64,000 nucleotides of DNA, from assembly GCA_900541895.1 (NCBI GenBank), contig UWSI01000003.1:62001-126000 (forward strand), written 5' to 3'. Below are positions 1 to 7,160 of this stretch, piece by piece (position 1 is the first letter of the stretch; every line of letters starts with the position of its first letter). This stretch comes from an uncultured Actinomyces sp. Lineage in GTDB: Bacteria > Actinomycetota > Actinomycetes > Actinomycetales > Actinomycetaceae. Position numbers and translations under genes: made by a program. The notes beneath the pieces were generated by a model that had not been told where the DNA came from, did no database searches, and saw only the letters and a program-made list of their open reading frames with translations.

Positions 1-1
1 T

Positions 2-427
2 TGGGCTAATCCTGCGCCTTACACCCGACACGACGTTGCAGTTGTGGACATTGTTCCCGGCCTAAGCGCCGCTCGTTTACGTTCCATGTTCACTCCCCTG
101 CCCGAGGCCGTCATCATCCGCGCATACGGCGTAGGAAATATTCCTGCTTCAGACCCGGGTTTTGTGGATGTTTTACAGGAACTGCGTGAGGCCGAGGTTC
201 CCCTGATCGTTGCATCGCAGTGCCACCAAGCCGAGGTCGTGTTGGGCCATTACGAGGCCGGGAGCACTCTGGCGCGCTTGAGCGCGATTAGCGCGCATGA
301 CATGACTCTTGAGGCCTTGTATGCGAAGACAATCTTTTTGCTCTCGCAGGGATTGCAAGGCGAAGAGTTCGCACAGTGGATGAATCGATCTATTGCTGGC
401 GAAGTGAGCCTTCCAGGCATTGCGTAG
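2..427 (+). CDS. L-asparaginase, type I (C-terminal part, cut by window edge)
   Basis: The reading frame is open from the first bases of the window and ends at 427, giving the last 141 residues. Type I asparaginases hydrolyse L-asparagine to aspartate and ammonia in the cytoplasm. The visible part matches the C-terminal half of the family. It has a segment reading IIRAYGVGNIP, the IVASQCHQAEV strand near the dimer interface, and the AISAHDMTLEALYAKTIFLL helix region, which resembles the SGGDMT-containing stretch of E. coli AnsA. The N-terminal catalytic threonines lie outside the window. An in-frame GTG at 44 is internal and should not be taken as the start. No hairpin follows directly; the next gene, lsr2, is convergent. 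Confidence 0.85.
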   Translation, partial: WANPAPYTRHDVAVVDIVPGLSAARLRSMFTPLPEAVIIRAYGVGNIPASDPGFVDVLQELREAEVPLIVASQCHQAEVVLGHYEAGSTLARLSAISAHDMTLEALYAKTIFLLSQGLQGEEFAQWMNRSIAGEVSLPGIA

Positions 428-534
428 CTGACCTGCGGTTTTAGCTATTTCAGTGCATACAAGGTCAATCTAAACCGGTACAGGTTACGAAAACTGACCA
501 CTCGATACAAAACGTATTGAATACAAATATAAAT

Positions 535-562
535 GCGGGGTATTTCGATAGAAATACCCCGC
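535..562 (-). terminator. Intrinsic terminator of lsr2
   Basis: Perfect 12-bp inverted repeat (535-546 with 551-562) around a 4-base loop. On the minus strand it is followed by the T-rich run ATTTATATTTG. It lies 28 bases past the lsr2 stop and may also stop read-through from the asparaginase gene on the other strand. Confidence 0.85.
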
Positions 563-590
563 AAAATATCGAAGGAATTCAGAACAAAAA

Positions 591-917
591 TCAGCGATTT
601 TCCTTTTCAAACTGCTCAATAATGGCAGACGGAATCCGGCCTCGACCGCTCAGTTCGATCCCCTTTTCACGAGCCCAACGACGTACGCGGACACTCTTTG
701 CTTCAGCATCCCCACACGGCGTGGTGCGGCGACTGTTGAGACGCCCGCCCACCCTACGAGCTGCGGAAATCCATGGTGACATGTCACGCTCAAATTGTTC
801 GGCATTCTGGTCGGAAAGATCAATTTCATACGATACACCTTTGAATGCGAATGAAATTGTCTGCTTGGCAACCGAGCCATCACGGTCATCAACTAATACA
901 ACGACTTTCTTCTGCAT
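591..917 (-). CDS. lsr2: Lsr2-family nucleoid-associated protein
   Basis: Small (108 aa) xenogeneic silencer and DNA-bridging protein of Actinobacteria, binding AT-rich DNA. The N-terminal dimerisation domain (about 1-55) has the family's VVVLVDDRDGSVAKQTISF strand pair and YEIDLS. The C-terminal DNA-binding domain (about 70-108) carries VRRWAREKGIELSGRGRIP, whose RGR is the AT-hook-like minor-groove clamp. ATG at 917 is chosen because AAGGGTGAAAAC precedes it and homologues begin with a short Met-x-Lys-Lys stretch. The frame is open 9 codons further upstream to 944. The gene is monocistronic with its own terminator. No neighbouring AT-rich accessory island is visible that would be an obvious target. 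Confidence 0.95.
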   Translation of the reverse strand: MQKKVVVLVDDRDGSVAKQTISFAFKGVSYEIDLSDQNAEQFERDMSPWISAARRVGGRLNSRRTTPCGDAEAKSVRVRRWAREKGIELSGRGRIPSAIIEQFEKENR

Positions 918-1150
918 AGTTTTCACCCTTCGAAAACATATCAATCACAGAGAAGAATTCTTTTTCTGCGATCGAGTAATGCACTTTTCGAAGCCACGCT
1001 ATCACATTTTCGATATTAACTATTAATTTTCTATACCCTCAAAATTACCTGTCTCATTTTCGATTCCAGCGTTGTATGGCCTGATCAAAACCTATAAACT
1101 GTCCTTTCGTTAGAGAACCTCGAGGATGAAGGCTAAAACGGAGAAGGGAC

Positions 1151-1603
1151 ATGAACCAAGCAAAGCGGGCTCGCGAGATCGAACAGTTTTTCATTACTAT
1201 CACTAGGGCTTCTGCGGCTCTGGAGGCAACGCTCAAGCGCGAGTTCGGACTTTCACTCGGTGAATATCGCGTCCTCGATGAGGTGGCTTCAGCCGGTAAA
1301 ATTGGAATCCGCATGGGAGAACTTGCCCAATCGGTCATTTTTAGCCCTTCGCGTCTGACACACACCTATCGTCGTCTTGCAGATCGCGATCTCATTGTTC
1401 GCACCGCCTACGAATTCGATCGTCGCGGTGGCACAATCACCATCACCGATGCAGGCAAGAAACTTGTCACCTCCGCCCAACAGGCTGAGCGAGCACTTCT
1501 GCGCGACATCATTAGCGACGACATCTCCGATGAAGACCTCAACGTATTGATCCGCGTGGGTTCAGACGTTAATACGCGCTTGGATGAACTCGAGAAGCGC
1601 TAG
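1151..1603 (+). CDS. MarR-family transcriptional regulator
   Basis: A 150-aa winged-helix regulator. Residues about 30-100 form the HTH: SLGEYRVLDEVASAG, then MGELAQSVIFSPSRLTHTYR as recognition helix, then the wing YEFDRRGGTITITDAGKK containing the family's D-R-R motif. The terminal helices give the dimer. GAGAAGGG lies just before ATG 1151. It ends 14 bases before the GTG of the ClC transporter gene, so the two are probably cotranscribed. MarR proteins usually repress nearby genes and respond to small aromatic or oxidising ligands. The ligand here cannot be inferred, and I saw no clear palindrome in the 230-base upstream gap. Confidence 0.9.
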   Translation: MNQAKRAREIEQFFITITRASAALEATLKREFGLSLGEYRVLDEVASAGKIGIRMGELAQSVIFSPSRLTHTYRRLADRDLIVRTAYEFDRRGGTITITDAGKKLVTSAQQAERALLRDIISDDISDEDLNVLIRVGSDVNTRLDELEKR

Positions 1604-1617
1604 TATTCTCAACTAGT

Positions 1618-2946
1618 GTGAGCACACCCGGTAGACCAATCTCTCGGCTCTCCCCCCGTATTCGCATGGGGCTAGCGGTCCTTATGACCGCGATAACGGT
1701 AGGGCTAGTTGGTGCCGGGTGTTCGCATCTTCTCCACCTGATCGAGGGCCTTGTCTTTGGCGACGCGAGCGGAACGCTTCTTCACGCAATTTCCTCAGTC
1801 CCTTGGTGGCATAGGATTTGCGCACTGGGGGGAGCAGGCCTCGTCGGAGGAATTTCCTGGTATCTCTATGCGCGTGCCGGGGGCAAACCCGTCACACTCT
1901 CCAAAGCAGTTAATGGCCAGAAAATGCCGATTCTCCTGACTTTCTGGCACTCAATTAACCAGATCATCATTGTCGGAATGGGCGCTTCTATCGGTCGCGA
2001 AGTTGCACCTCGCGAGATTAGTGCTTCCCTGGGTGGGAAGATCGCCGATTTTCTTTACCTTCCGCCTGAGCAGCGACGCATTATTGTCGGCTGCGCGGCC
2101 GGTGCAGGTCTTGCTGCAGTCTATTCGCTCCCTCTATCCGGAGCAGTATTCGCACTTGAAATTCTTCTCATCGAGGTCACAGCCAACGCGGTATGGCCTG
2201 CGCTGATCATCAGTGGCGGAGCGGTCCTTGTCGCACACGGCTGGGTTCGAAGCGTTCCTTTCTACACACTTCCCGAGGCCACCCAGCTCCTTCCGACCGC
2301 ATCGCTCACACTTTGGGCCGTCATCATCGGGCCTCTCCTTGGAATCATCGGAGTCCTCTTCAAGAGCGCTGTTTCAGCATGCTCCGCTGCTCGCCCCACC
2401 GGTTGGCGTCTACTTACCTGGATGATTCCAACCTTCACCCTCATTGGAGTGATCACTGTCTGGGTTCCATCAATTGCCGGAAACGGACAATCGACCGCTC
2501 AGCTTGCTTTTGATGGAGCTGTTTTGGGCCAGGGTGAACGCGCGGCTGCAGGAATTGGAGTCGCATTACTGGTTTCTCTTGTGATCGATGGATTTACAAA
2601 ACTTATCGGAACGCTCGCCACTATTCGCTCGGGCGCATGGGGTGGAACTCTTACCCCCGGTCTTGCGCTAGGCGCATCTTGCGGTGCGATACTGGGGATC
2701 CTCTGGTCCTACATCTACCCCGGTGATACAACCGCGATCGCTTGCTTCGCCTTCATCGGCGCTGTGGTTGTTCTTGGCACATCAATGAGTGCGCCACTAA
2801 CGGCATTGTGCTTGGTTATTGAATTTACGCACCGAGGCGCAACCTTGCTTGTGCCAACCGTCATCGCACTGGGACTAGGGGTTGGTGCGTCGCGCATATG
2901 GAACAAATGGCGCGCGAAGGAAGCTCAACAGCGCAGAAGCAGCTAG
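1618..2946 (+). CDS. ClC-family chloride channel / H+-anion antiporter
   Basis: A 442-aa polytopic membrane protein of the voltage-gated chloride channel superfamily with about ten hydrophobic helices. Family signatures are visible: GASIGREVAPRE (the gating-glutamate loop, equivalent to GREGP in E. coli ClcA), SGAVFALEILL, and GGTLTPGLALGA (the GxFxP-like anion-binding loop). GREVAP instead of GREGP is a lineage variant that keeps the Glu, so a transporter rather than a channel is plausible. Start GTG 1618 follows the MarR stop closely and has no good ribosome site, which suggests coupling to marR. Its stop codon overlaps the convergent ferrochelatase stop by four bases. No fluoride riboswitch is seen upstream. 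Confidence 0.88.
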   Translation: MSTPGRPISRLSPRIRMGLAVLMTAITVGLVGAGCSHLLHLIEGLVFGDASGTLLHAISSVPWWHRICALGGAGLVGGISWYLYARAGGKPVTLSKAVNGQKMPILLTFWHSINQIIIVGMGASIGREVAPREISASLGGKIADFLYLPPEQRRIIVGCAAGAGLAAVYSLPLSGAVFALEILLIEVTANAVWPALIISGGAVLVAHGWVRSVPFYTLPEATQLLPTASLTLWAVIIGPLLGIIGVLFKSAVSACSAARPTGWRLLTWMIPTFTLIGVITVWVPSIAGNGQSTAQLAFDGAVLGQGERAAAGIGVALLVSLVIDGFTKLIGTLATIRSGAWGGTLTPGLALGASCGAILGILWSYIYPGDTTAIACFAFIGAVVVLGTSMSAPLTALCLVIEFTHRGATLLVPTVIALGLGVGASRIWNKWRAKEAQQRRSS

Positions 2947-3983
2947 GCCTCGTCAGGGAAATGAACCCAACCCGCTAACCCACGACGGGCAAGCGCACCC
3001 AAAGTATCAACGGCACCGGCAGATGCATTACCCCAGGGGATATAGGTAAAGTCCGTGCCACCGGCTTCGAGGAAAGCATCACGGTTGAGCTTTGCAATCT
3101 CATCGACGGTTTCCAAGCAATCCGTCATAAAGCCAGGGCAAATGACATCAAGACGCCGGGTCCCATGACGAGCAAGCTCGGCGACGGTATCGATGGTTGC
3201 CGGCCCCAACCATTTCGCGGGCCCAAAAACCGATTGGAAAGTCACTAGAAGCTGGTCTTCGTCAAGATTTAAACGGGCTCGGAGCGCATTTACCGTCGCC
3301 ATACACTCATGCTTGTAGGGATCACCCGCATCGTGCATTTTCTGAGGGATGGAGTGGAAAGACGCAAGGAGGTGGTCGCCAGATGCGAAATCGGGGCGAC
3401 CCCGACGCGCCCAATCCTCCTCGATTGCGTGAGCCAAAGCTTCAATATAGGCGGGTTCTGTGGGGAATGAACGAATTGTGCGCACTTCCATATGATTGCG
3501 ACGTTTCAGGATGTAACGCGCTAAGGCGTCAGAAACTGTTCCCGCAGACGATGCGGCATATTGCGGATAGGCGGGCAGAAGAAGAACTCGGCGATGCCCC
3601 TTTGCGAACACGTCATCGAGGACGCTCTCAATAGAGGGCTTTCCGTAGCGCATAGCAAGCGCAACTTTCGCTTGACCGCCAAGCAGCTCTGATAGGGATT
3701 CGGCTTGGGCAATGGAATACGCCATGAGTGGCGAACCGTGCTCAGTCCAAATTGAGCGGTAGTTTGGGGCTACTCGAGAAGGACGGAAGGGAAGAATCAC
3801 GCCTTCCAGAACTGGCTTCCAGATCAGAGGACGAAGTTCGATCACACGACGATCGCTCAGGAATTCACGCAGGAAACGGCGAATATCCCTGGGCCTAGGC
3901 GATTCTGGAGTACCGAGGTTAACCAGGAGCACTACGGGGATGTCAGCTGGATTTTCTGACTTTTCGTCATCTTCTGTCAACAC
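2943..3983 (-). CDS. hemH: Ferrochelatase, proteobacterial-like (protoporphyrin type)
   Basis: A 346-aa cytoplasmic enzyme inserting Fe2+ into a porphyrin, the last metal step of haem synthesis. The N-terminus reads LLVNLGTPESP, then FLREFLSDRRVIE, IWTEHGSPL and LLPAYPQYAASSAGTV. The C-terminal half has SFHSIPQKMH with the catalytic His, QSVFGPAKWL, and CPGFMTDCLETVDEI with the conserved Glu. This pattern follows E. coli HemH closely. It is unlike the CpfC-type coproporphyrin ferrochelatases usual in Actinobacteria, which begin with a LLLSFGGP-like motif. No other haem gene is nearby. The start is GTG 3983 with TTG directly after it and only a weak ribosome site (TAGG), so the first few residues are uncertain. 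Confidence 0.93.
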   Translation of the reverse strand: MLTEDDEKSENPADIPVVLLVNLGTPESPRPRDIRRFLREFLSDRRVIELRPLIWKPVLEGVILPFRPSRVAPNYRSIWTEHGSPLMAYSIAQAESLSELLGGQAKVALAMRYGKPSIESVLDDVFAKGHRRVLLLPAYPQYAASSAGTVSDALARYILKRRNHMEVRTIRSFPTEPAYIEALAHAIEEDWARRGRPDFASGDHLLASFHSIPQKMHDAGDPYKHECMATVNALRARLNLDEDQLLVTFQSVFGPAKWLGPATIDTVAELARHGTRRLDVICPGFMTDCLETVDEIAKLNRDAFLEAGGTDFTYIPWGNASAGAVDTLGALARRGLAGWVHFPDEA

Positions 3984-4071
3984 AATTCAGCCTAACATTC
4001 GCCGGGCGATCTGACTCTTGAATCGCACATTGCTGTGCGGGCAATCCCACATCACCTCTGTCACGAAACGT

Positions 4072-4101
4072 TTGCTTCTCACAAGTGGTAACCGCTAAAG
4101 T
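4072..4101 (+). promoter_or_regulatory. Promoter of tRNA-Thr
   Basis: TTGCTT at 4072-4077 and TAAAGT at 4096-4101 are separated by 18 bases. The predicted start, near 4108, lies about 45 bases before the tRNA. The -10 hexamer is identical to that of the tRNA-Leu promoter in this window. Confidence 0.6.
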
Positions 4102-4150
4102 ACTTCAGGTAGCTTTTCTCCACCTCAGTAGTGAAGTGCAGATAAGCCCG

Positions 4151-4223
4151 GCCGCCTTAGCTCAGTCGGCAGAGCGATTCACTCGTAATGAATAGGTCGT
4201 GGGTTCGATTCCCACAGGCGGCT
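4151..4223 (+). tRNA. tRNA-Thr (anticodon CGT)
   Basis: A 73-base cloverleaf. The acceptor GCCGCCT pairs with AGGCGGC. The D-arm contains AGCTCAGTCGGCAGAGC. The anticodon stem ATTCA/TGAAT encloses CTCGTAA, giving anticodon CGT. The T-arm GTGGGTTCGATTCCCAC is complete. CCA is not encoded, and the discriminator base is T. Confidence 0.96.
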
Positions 4224-4230
4224 CAGACAA

Positions 4231-4275
4231 GCCCGAGATATCAGCGAAAACTTCGTTGACATCTCGGGCTTTTGT
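4231..4275 (+). terminator. Terminator of tRNA-Thr
   Basis: GCCCGAGAT (4231-4239) pairs with ATCTCGGGC (4261-4269). A further near-complementary inner arm lies between them, and TTTTGT follows the stem. Confidence 0.85.
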
Positions 4276-4287
4276 ATTGAAACTGAA

Positions 4288-4316
4288 ATGCCCGCGAGCG
4301 CGGGGCTCGCGGGCAT
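4288..4316 (-). terminator. Terminator of the DUF2249 gene
   Basis: A 12-bp perfect GC-rich stem (4288-4299 with 4305-4316). It lies 15 bases beyond the stop of the minus-strand gene and is followed on that strand by TTTCAGTTTC. Confidence 0.75.
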
Positions 4317-4330
4317 AAAGCGTCCGAAGA

Positions 4331-4915
4331 TCAGGACAGACGCGTCACGCGGTAGCGCCAGTCAACCGGACCGGTCTCGATGGTCTCAACGCGGTAGTGC
4401 GATTCACTTTCCTGCAGGTAGTTGAACAGCGGGACGGGCTGATGCGGAGCAACAACGATCAGCGATGCGCCAAGCGGCAGGTTGTCCATCGCGGCAAACA
4501 ACAGTGCATGGCGAACAACCTTAGGCAGGGAATGAATAACAAGCTCGTCTTCACGAACGGCGGGATCCTGCGATACAACGTGCGCTGTTCCCTGGCCGTG
4601 ATCACCGCAACCGCAGCCCCCATGAGCAGCTGCCTCAGCCTTTGGAGCTTCCTGAGCACCGTGTCCATGTCCGCCACAACCACAACCGCCGTGTGATTCA
4701 GGTGCAGGCGCGGCCTCGGCCTGATGTCCGTGCCCACCGCAGCCACAGCCTCCGTGCGACTCGGGTGCAGATGCTGCAGGAGCAGCCTGTTCCTTCTTTC
4801 CGTGGCCACCACAACCGCAACCGCAGCCGCCCTCAGAGGGGGTGGTCGATACGTCAACCAGCTTGAATTGCTGTCCAGTTCCCGGCGCTGCTGCCTCGGG
4901 CAAAGTCTCTGCCAT
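4331..4915 (-). CDS. Cys/His metal-motif-repeat protein with C-terminal DUF2249 domain
   Basis: A 194-aa cytoplasmic protein with no signal peptide or membrane segment. Residues 29-39, 54-64, 75-85 and 98-107 are four copies of a GGCGCGGHGH-like unit, nine cysteines in all, joined by Ala/Pro/Glu-rich linkers. Residues about 122-194 form a DUF2249 domain (DELVIHSLPKVVRHALLF, LIVVAPHQPVPLFNYL, GPVDWRYRV). That family is often found with hemerythrin, denitrification and Fe-S contexts. The repeats look like a soft-metal chelating array (Ni, Co, Zn, Cu or an Fe-S handoff); this is inference. ATG 4915 is chosen for the AGGAAGAGG before it. A 6-bp GC hairpin at 4950-4973 lies in the presumed leader. 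The RidA gene ends 115 bases upstream. Confidence 0.8.
   Translation of the reverse strand: MAETLPEAAAPGTGQQFKLVDVSTTPSEGGCGCGCGGHGKKEQAAPAASAPESHGGCGCGGHGHQAEAAPAPESHGGCGCGGHGHGAQEAPKAEAAAHGGCGCGDHGQGTAHVVSQDPAVREDELVIHSLPKVVRHALLFAAMDNLPLGASLIVVAPHQPVPLFNYLQESESHYRVETIETGPVDWRYRVTRLS
4595..4831 (-). repeat. Four in-frame tandem Cys-Gly-His repeats
   Basis: Coding repeat of about 60-75 bases per unit inside the DUF2249 protein. The GGCGCGGHG core is nearly identical at DNA level (for example CCGCAGCCACAGCC and CCACAACCACAACC on the plus strand). Linker lengths differ, which suggests expansion by duplication and possible copy-number variation between strains. Confidence 0.8.
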
Positions 4916-5030
4916 TTTGTCCTCTTCCTTGGAATAAAGGTGTAAACCAGCGGGCACTCACAGGAACGCCCGCATACAAACCTTTATTTCAGTTTAAATC
5001 CTTGCTAAATAGAACGCTGAGCGATCCCAT

Positions 5031-5495
5031 TCATTTGGAACGGAGTGCAAACTCAACTTCAACCTCAACCGAGGCATTCAACGGCAAGGCTGCAACACCC
5101 ACAGCTGAACGCGCGTGCTGCGAGCCAAAAACCTCGCCCAGCAGTTCAGATGCTCCATTAACCACAGCAGCTTGTCCGTAGAAGTTCGGCAAGGAAGCAA
5201 CAAAGGCAGTCACCTTAACTACCGAAGCCAAACGATCCACACCGCCCGCAACTGCAGCTGCAGCCGCCATTGCGTTCAACGCACAAATGCGTGCGGCCTC
5301 GTAAGCGTCTTCGGGATCCGCACCATCTTCACCGACCGCACCAATGCACGCCAACTCGCCATTTTCCAGGGGAAGCTGGCCGGAGGTGCGCACAACACCG
5401 CGATCCTCAATGGCGGGGACATAGGCGGCAACAGGCTTAGCGACCTCAGGCAGTTCAAGGCCGAGCTCAGCAAGTTTCTCCGAAGGCAGTGTCAT
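5031..5495 (-). CDS. RidA / YjgF-family enamine-imine deaminase-like protein
   Basis: A 154-aa member of the RidA superfamily, which removes reactive 2-aminoacrylate-type enamines released by PLP enzymes. It has the family's TSGQLPLENG strand, the helix EAARICALNAMAAAAAV, VVKVTAFVASLPNFYGQ, and ARSAVGVAALPLNASVEVE, whose Arg corresponds to the substrate-binding Arg of RidA. The slightly extended N-terminus resembles the actinobacterial subgroup. ATG 5495 is preceded by AGGAAAAA. It lies upstream of the DUF2249 gene on the same strand, but the 115-base gap makes a single operon uncertain. Its closeness to PLP-dependent MetY is probably not meaningful. Confidence 0.88.
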   Translation of the reverse strand: MTLPSEKLAELGLELPEVAKPVAAYVPAIEDRGVVRTSGQLPLENGELACIGAVGEDGADPEDAYEAARICALNAMAAAAAVAGGVDRLASVVKVTAFVASLPNFYGQAAVVNGASELLGEVFGSQHARSAVGVAALPLNASVEVEVEFALRSK

Positions 5496-5519
5496 TTTTT
5501 CCTCACGATCTCATTAGAA

Positions 5520-5550
5520 CTGGGGGGTATGGAATCTCCACACCCCCCAG
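5520..5550 (-). terminator. Terminator of the VTC-domain gene
   Basis: CTGGGGGG (5520-5527) pairs with CCCCCCAG (5543-5550), with further pairing inside. The minus-strand tail TTCTAATGAG is only moderately T-rich. It lies between the VTC stop and the RidA start. Confidence 0.65.
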
Positions 5551-5630
5551 CCTAGTCCCGAGCAGCACCTCTGGGTCATCACGCACACTACGCGGGACAG
5601 CTTGTGTACGGGATCAATCCCGCAGTCGGC

Positions 5631-6434
5631 TCATGCGGCAAGCGCCTGCTGAACCGCCGGCCTCATCGTAAAGAAACGATCGATGACCCGAGTCCACCGA
5701 TTCGTCTGCAAGTCCGGAGTCAGCAGAGCCATCGCAGTCGCGTACTTCGAGATACGCGACGGCCGGATCCTGTTTGCCCACAGCAGTCGGTCTAGCTCAG
5801 AAGGAGCGGCACCAGACTTCGTTTCGATAATTGCAATGTGGGGAGCCTGAAGCTCACGTCCCCATGAGTCCCAGTTCAGATCAGTGTCAATCGTCGCTCG
5901 CCCCTGACCGTCTGCCATGAGAAGCGTCGAACGCGTGTAGGTTCCAGTCACTACGGGGACCAGGGAATCAACTCGGCCAAAACCGTCAAAGCACTGAGCG
6001 GCCTCGAGCCTTTCGGCCACCCACAGCCTGCCCTCGCGACTGAGTTCCATCCGCGCTGCCTGAGCGAAGTCGTAGGCCAAGCGCTTCTTGACGGTGTGCC
6101 CACGCGGGCCTCGGGTCTTAACTTCAAGGAAGGCCAGCTCCGAATCAAGGTAAGAGCGCGTACGAACCTTGTAGCGGCGGCGGCGCTTGTGCGCGGTGTC
6201 CATGAAGGAGTGCAGCTCGGGAGTATCGAAGTAGCACGAGGCATATCGCTGCTCAATCTTCCCCCCGATTTCAAGGATCTGCGTTGCGGGGTTCATGAGC
6301 GCGAGCAACTCATCCAAGCAATCCGTGGGCACGACGTACTTGCGGTCGACTCGCGTGAGCATCGCGGCGCGTGCGTTCATATCATCGAGGCTGATTCCTT
6401 CAAGGTTCGTCAGGTTGTGTAGTTCGTGCGTCAT
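5631..6434 (-). CDS. VTC-domain polyphosphate polymerase-like protein
   Basis: A 267-aa protein of the VTC domain family, a triphosphate-tunnel fold that in yeast Vtc4 makes polyphosphate from ATP. Tunnel-wall basic residues and metal carboxylates are visible: LTRVDRKYVVP near residue 30, then ASCYFDTPELHSF, HKRRRRYKVRTRSY, FLEVKTRGPRG..KKR, ATIDTDLNW and IAIIETKSG. ATG 6434 is preferred because GGAGGA lies 9 bases before it; the frame also opens at a GTG 21 bases earlier. It follows the DUF4956 gene by 54 bases on the same strand. VTC plus DUF4956 is a recurrent bacterial pair often linked to CotH-type kinases and Cthe_2159 proteins, and the last of these is nearby here. Confidence 0.88.
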   Translation of the reverse strand: MTHELHNLTNLEGISLDDMNARAAMLTRVDRKYVVPTDCLDELLALMNPATQILEIGGKIEQRYASCYFDTPELHSFMDTAHKRRRRYKVRTRSYLDSELAFLEVKTRGPRGHTVKKRLAYDFAQAARMELSREGRLWVAERLEAAQCFDGFGRVDSLVPVVTGTYTRSTLLMADGQGRATIDTDLNWDSWGRELQAPHIAIIETKSGAAPSELDRLLWANRIRPSRISKYATAMALLTPDLQTNRWTRVIDRFFTMRPAVQQALAA

Positions 6435-6488
6435 AGTGTCCTCCAGTTCTTTCACGAGGCCGAGGCTGAGGTGGTCGTTTGCGCAGGC

Positions 6489-7049
6489 TCAGCGCTTGGC
6501 CGGGACCCGGTAGCGAACATCAACCAAGGTGAGATCGTTGACCATGTCGAGTTTGATGACCTTGACTCCGGTCACCTTGACACCCATGCGGGCTTCAAGT
6601 GCTTGGCGAAGTTCCTTCTCGTCTGCGATTGCGCGGTCGAATTGGACTTGCTGCGAGCCGGAGCGCCCAAGGATCAGAGTTGAATCACCAACGACCAAAG
6701 TCGCAAGCACCAATGCGACCATTGCGTAAGAGTAGATCGCGGTGCTCATGCCAAGGAGCAGGCCAATGGCGAGGGAAGCAAAGTAGTAGGCGATTTCTCG
6801 CTGGCTGATTTCGTCGGAACGAAGTCGAATGATCGACAAGACACCGAAGAGGCCAAGTCCTAGGCCTGCGGAAATCGTTGAGTTTGCCATGACGCTTGCG
6901 ACCGCAAGGACGCCGATGTTAACTACGAAAAATGCAACGACAAGATCGGCGCGTCGGTGGCGGGGGTAATAGAGGGCTCCAACCAGGATCAACATTGCGA
7001 GAAGGTCGATGACGATCGGCAGAACCATGGCTGTGGTGAGTGCGCTCAT
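6489..7049 (-). CDS. DUF4956 membrane protein
   Basis: A 186-aa protein with four N-terminal transmembrane helices (about 5-25, 35-60, 85-105, 108-130). The cytoplasmic C-terminal part ends in LTLVDVRYRVPAKR. The motif between helices two and three, GLGLFGVLSIIRLRSDEISQ, is the family's hallmark. Its molecular role is unknown; it is inferred to be the membrane partner of the VTC protein encoded downstream. TTGAGGAGCATCAA precedes ATG 7049. The gene is first in a two-gene unit whose promoter region (7088-7116) holds an element nearly identical to one before the Cthe_2159-type lipoprotein gene. Confidence 0.88.
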   Translation of the reverse strand: MSALTTAMVLPIVIDLLAMLILVGALYYPRHRRADLVVAFFVVNIGVLAVASVMANSTISAGLGLGLFGVLSIIRLRSDEISQREIAYYFASLAIGLLLGMSTAIYSYAMVALVLATLVVGDSTLILGRSGSQQVQFDRAIADEKELRQALEARMGVKVTGVKVIKLDMVNDLTLVDVRYRVPAKR

Positions 7050-7087
7050 TTGATGCTCCTCAAGGGCGTTTCGTGCGTGACGTAACT

Positions 7088-7116
7088 ATTGAGCCAGTGG
7101 AGTCTATGAATGAGCT
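7088..7116 (-). promoter_or_regulatory. Shared regulatory element, copy 1 (DUF4956-VTC)
   Basis: Plus-strand sequence ATTGAGCCAG, five bases, then TCTATGAATGAGCT. It matches the copy at 9805-9833 at all 24 positions outside the central five bases. It begins 38 bases upstream of the DUF4956 start. Within it, ATTGAGC and AATGAGC form a direct repeat 21 bp apart, about two helical turns, as expected for a tandem-binding activator such as an OmpR-type regulator (inference). Confidence 0.65.
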
Positions 7117-7160
7117 ATGTGGGAGACTTGTTCTAGCAATGCGTATTGGAAAGAGATCGG

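Noticed and set aside
517..1026. Open frame of 169 codons over lsr2
   Set aside because: It covers the lsr2 terminator and the opposite strand of a conserved gene, and its sequence is not protein-like.
1604..1617. Fluoride riboswitch before the ClC gene
   Set aside because: Only 14 bases separate it from marR and the crcB motif core is absent in the marR leader.
7088..7116. ECF sigma-factor promoter as explanation of the shared element
   Set aside because: No GGAAC-type -35 or CGTC-type -10; the direct-repeat geometry fits a bound regulator better, though a promoter contribution cannot be excluded.
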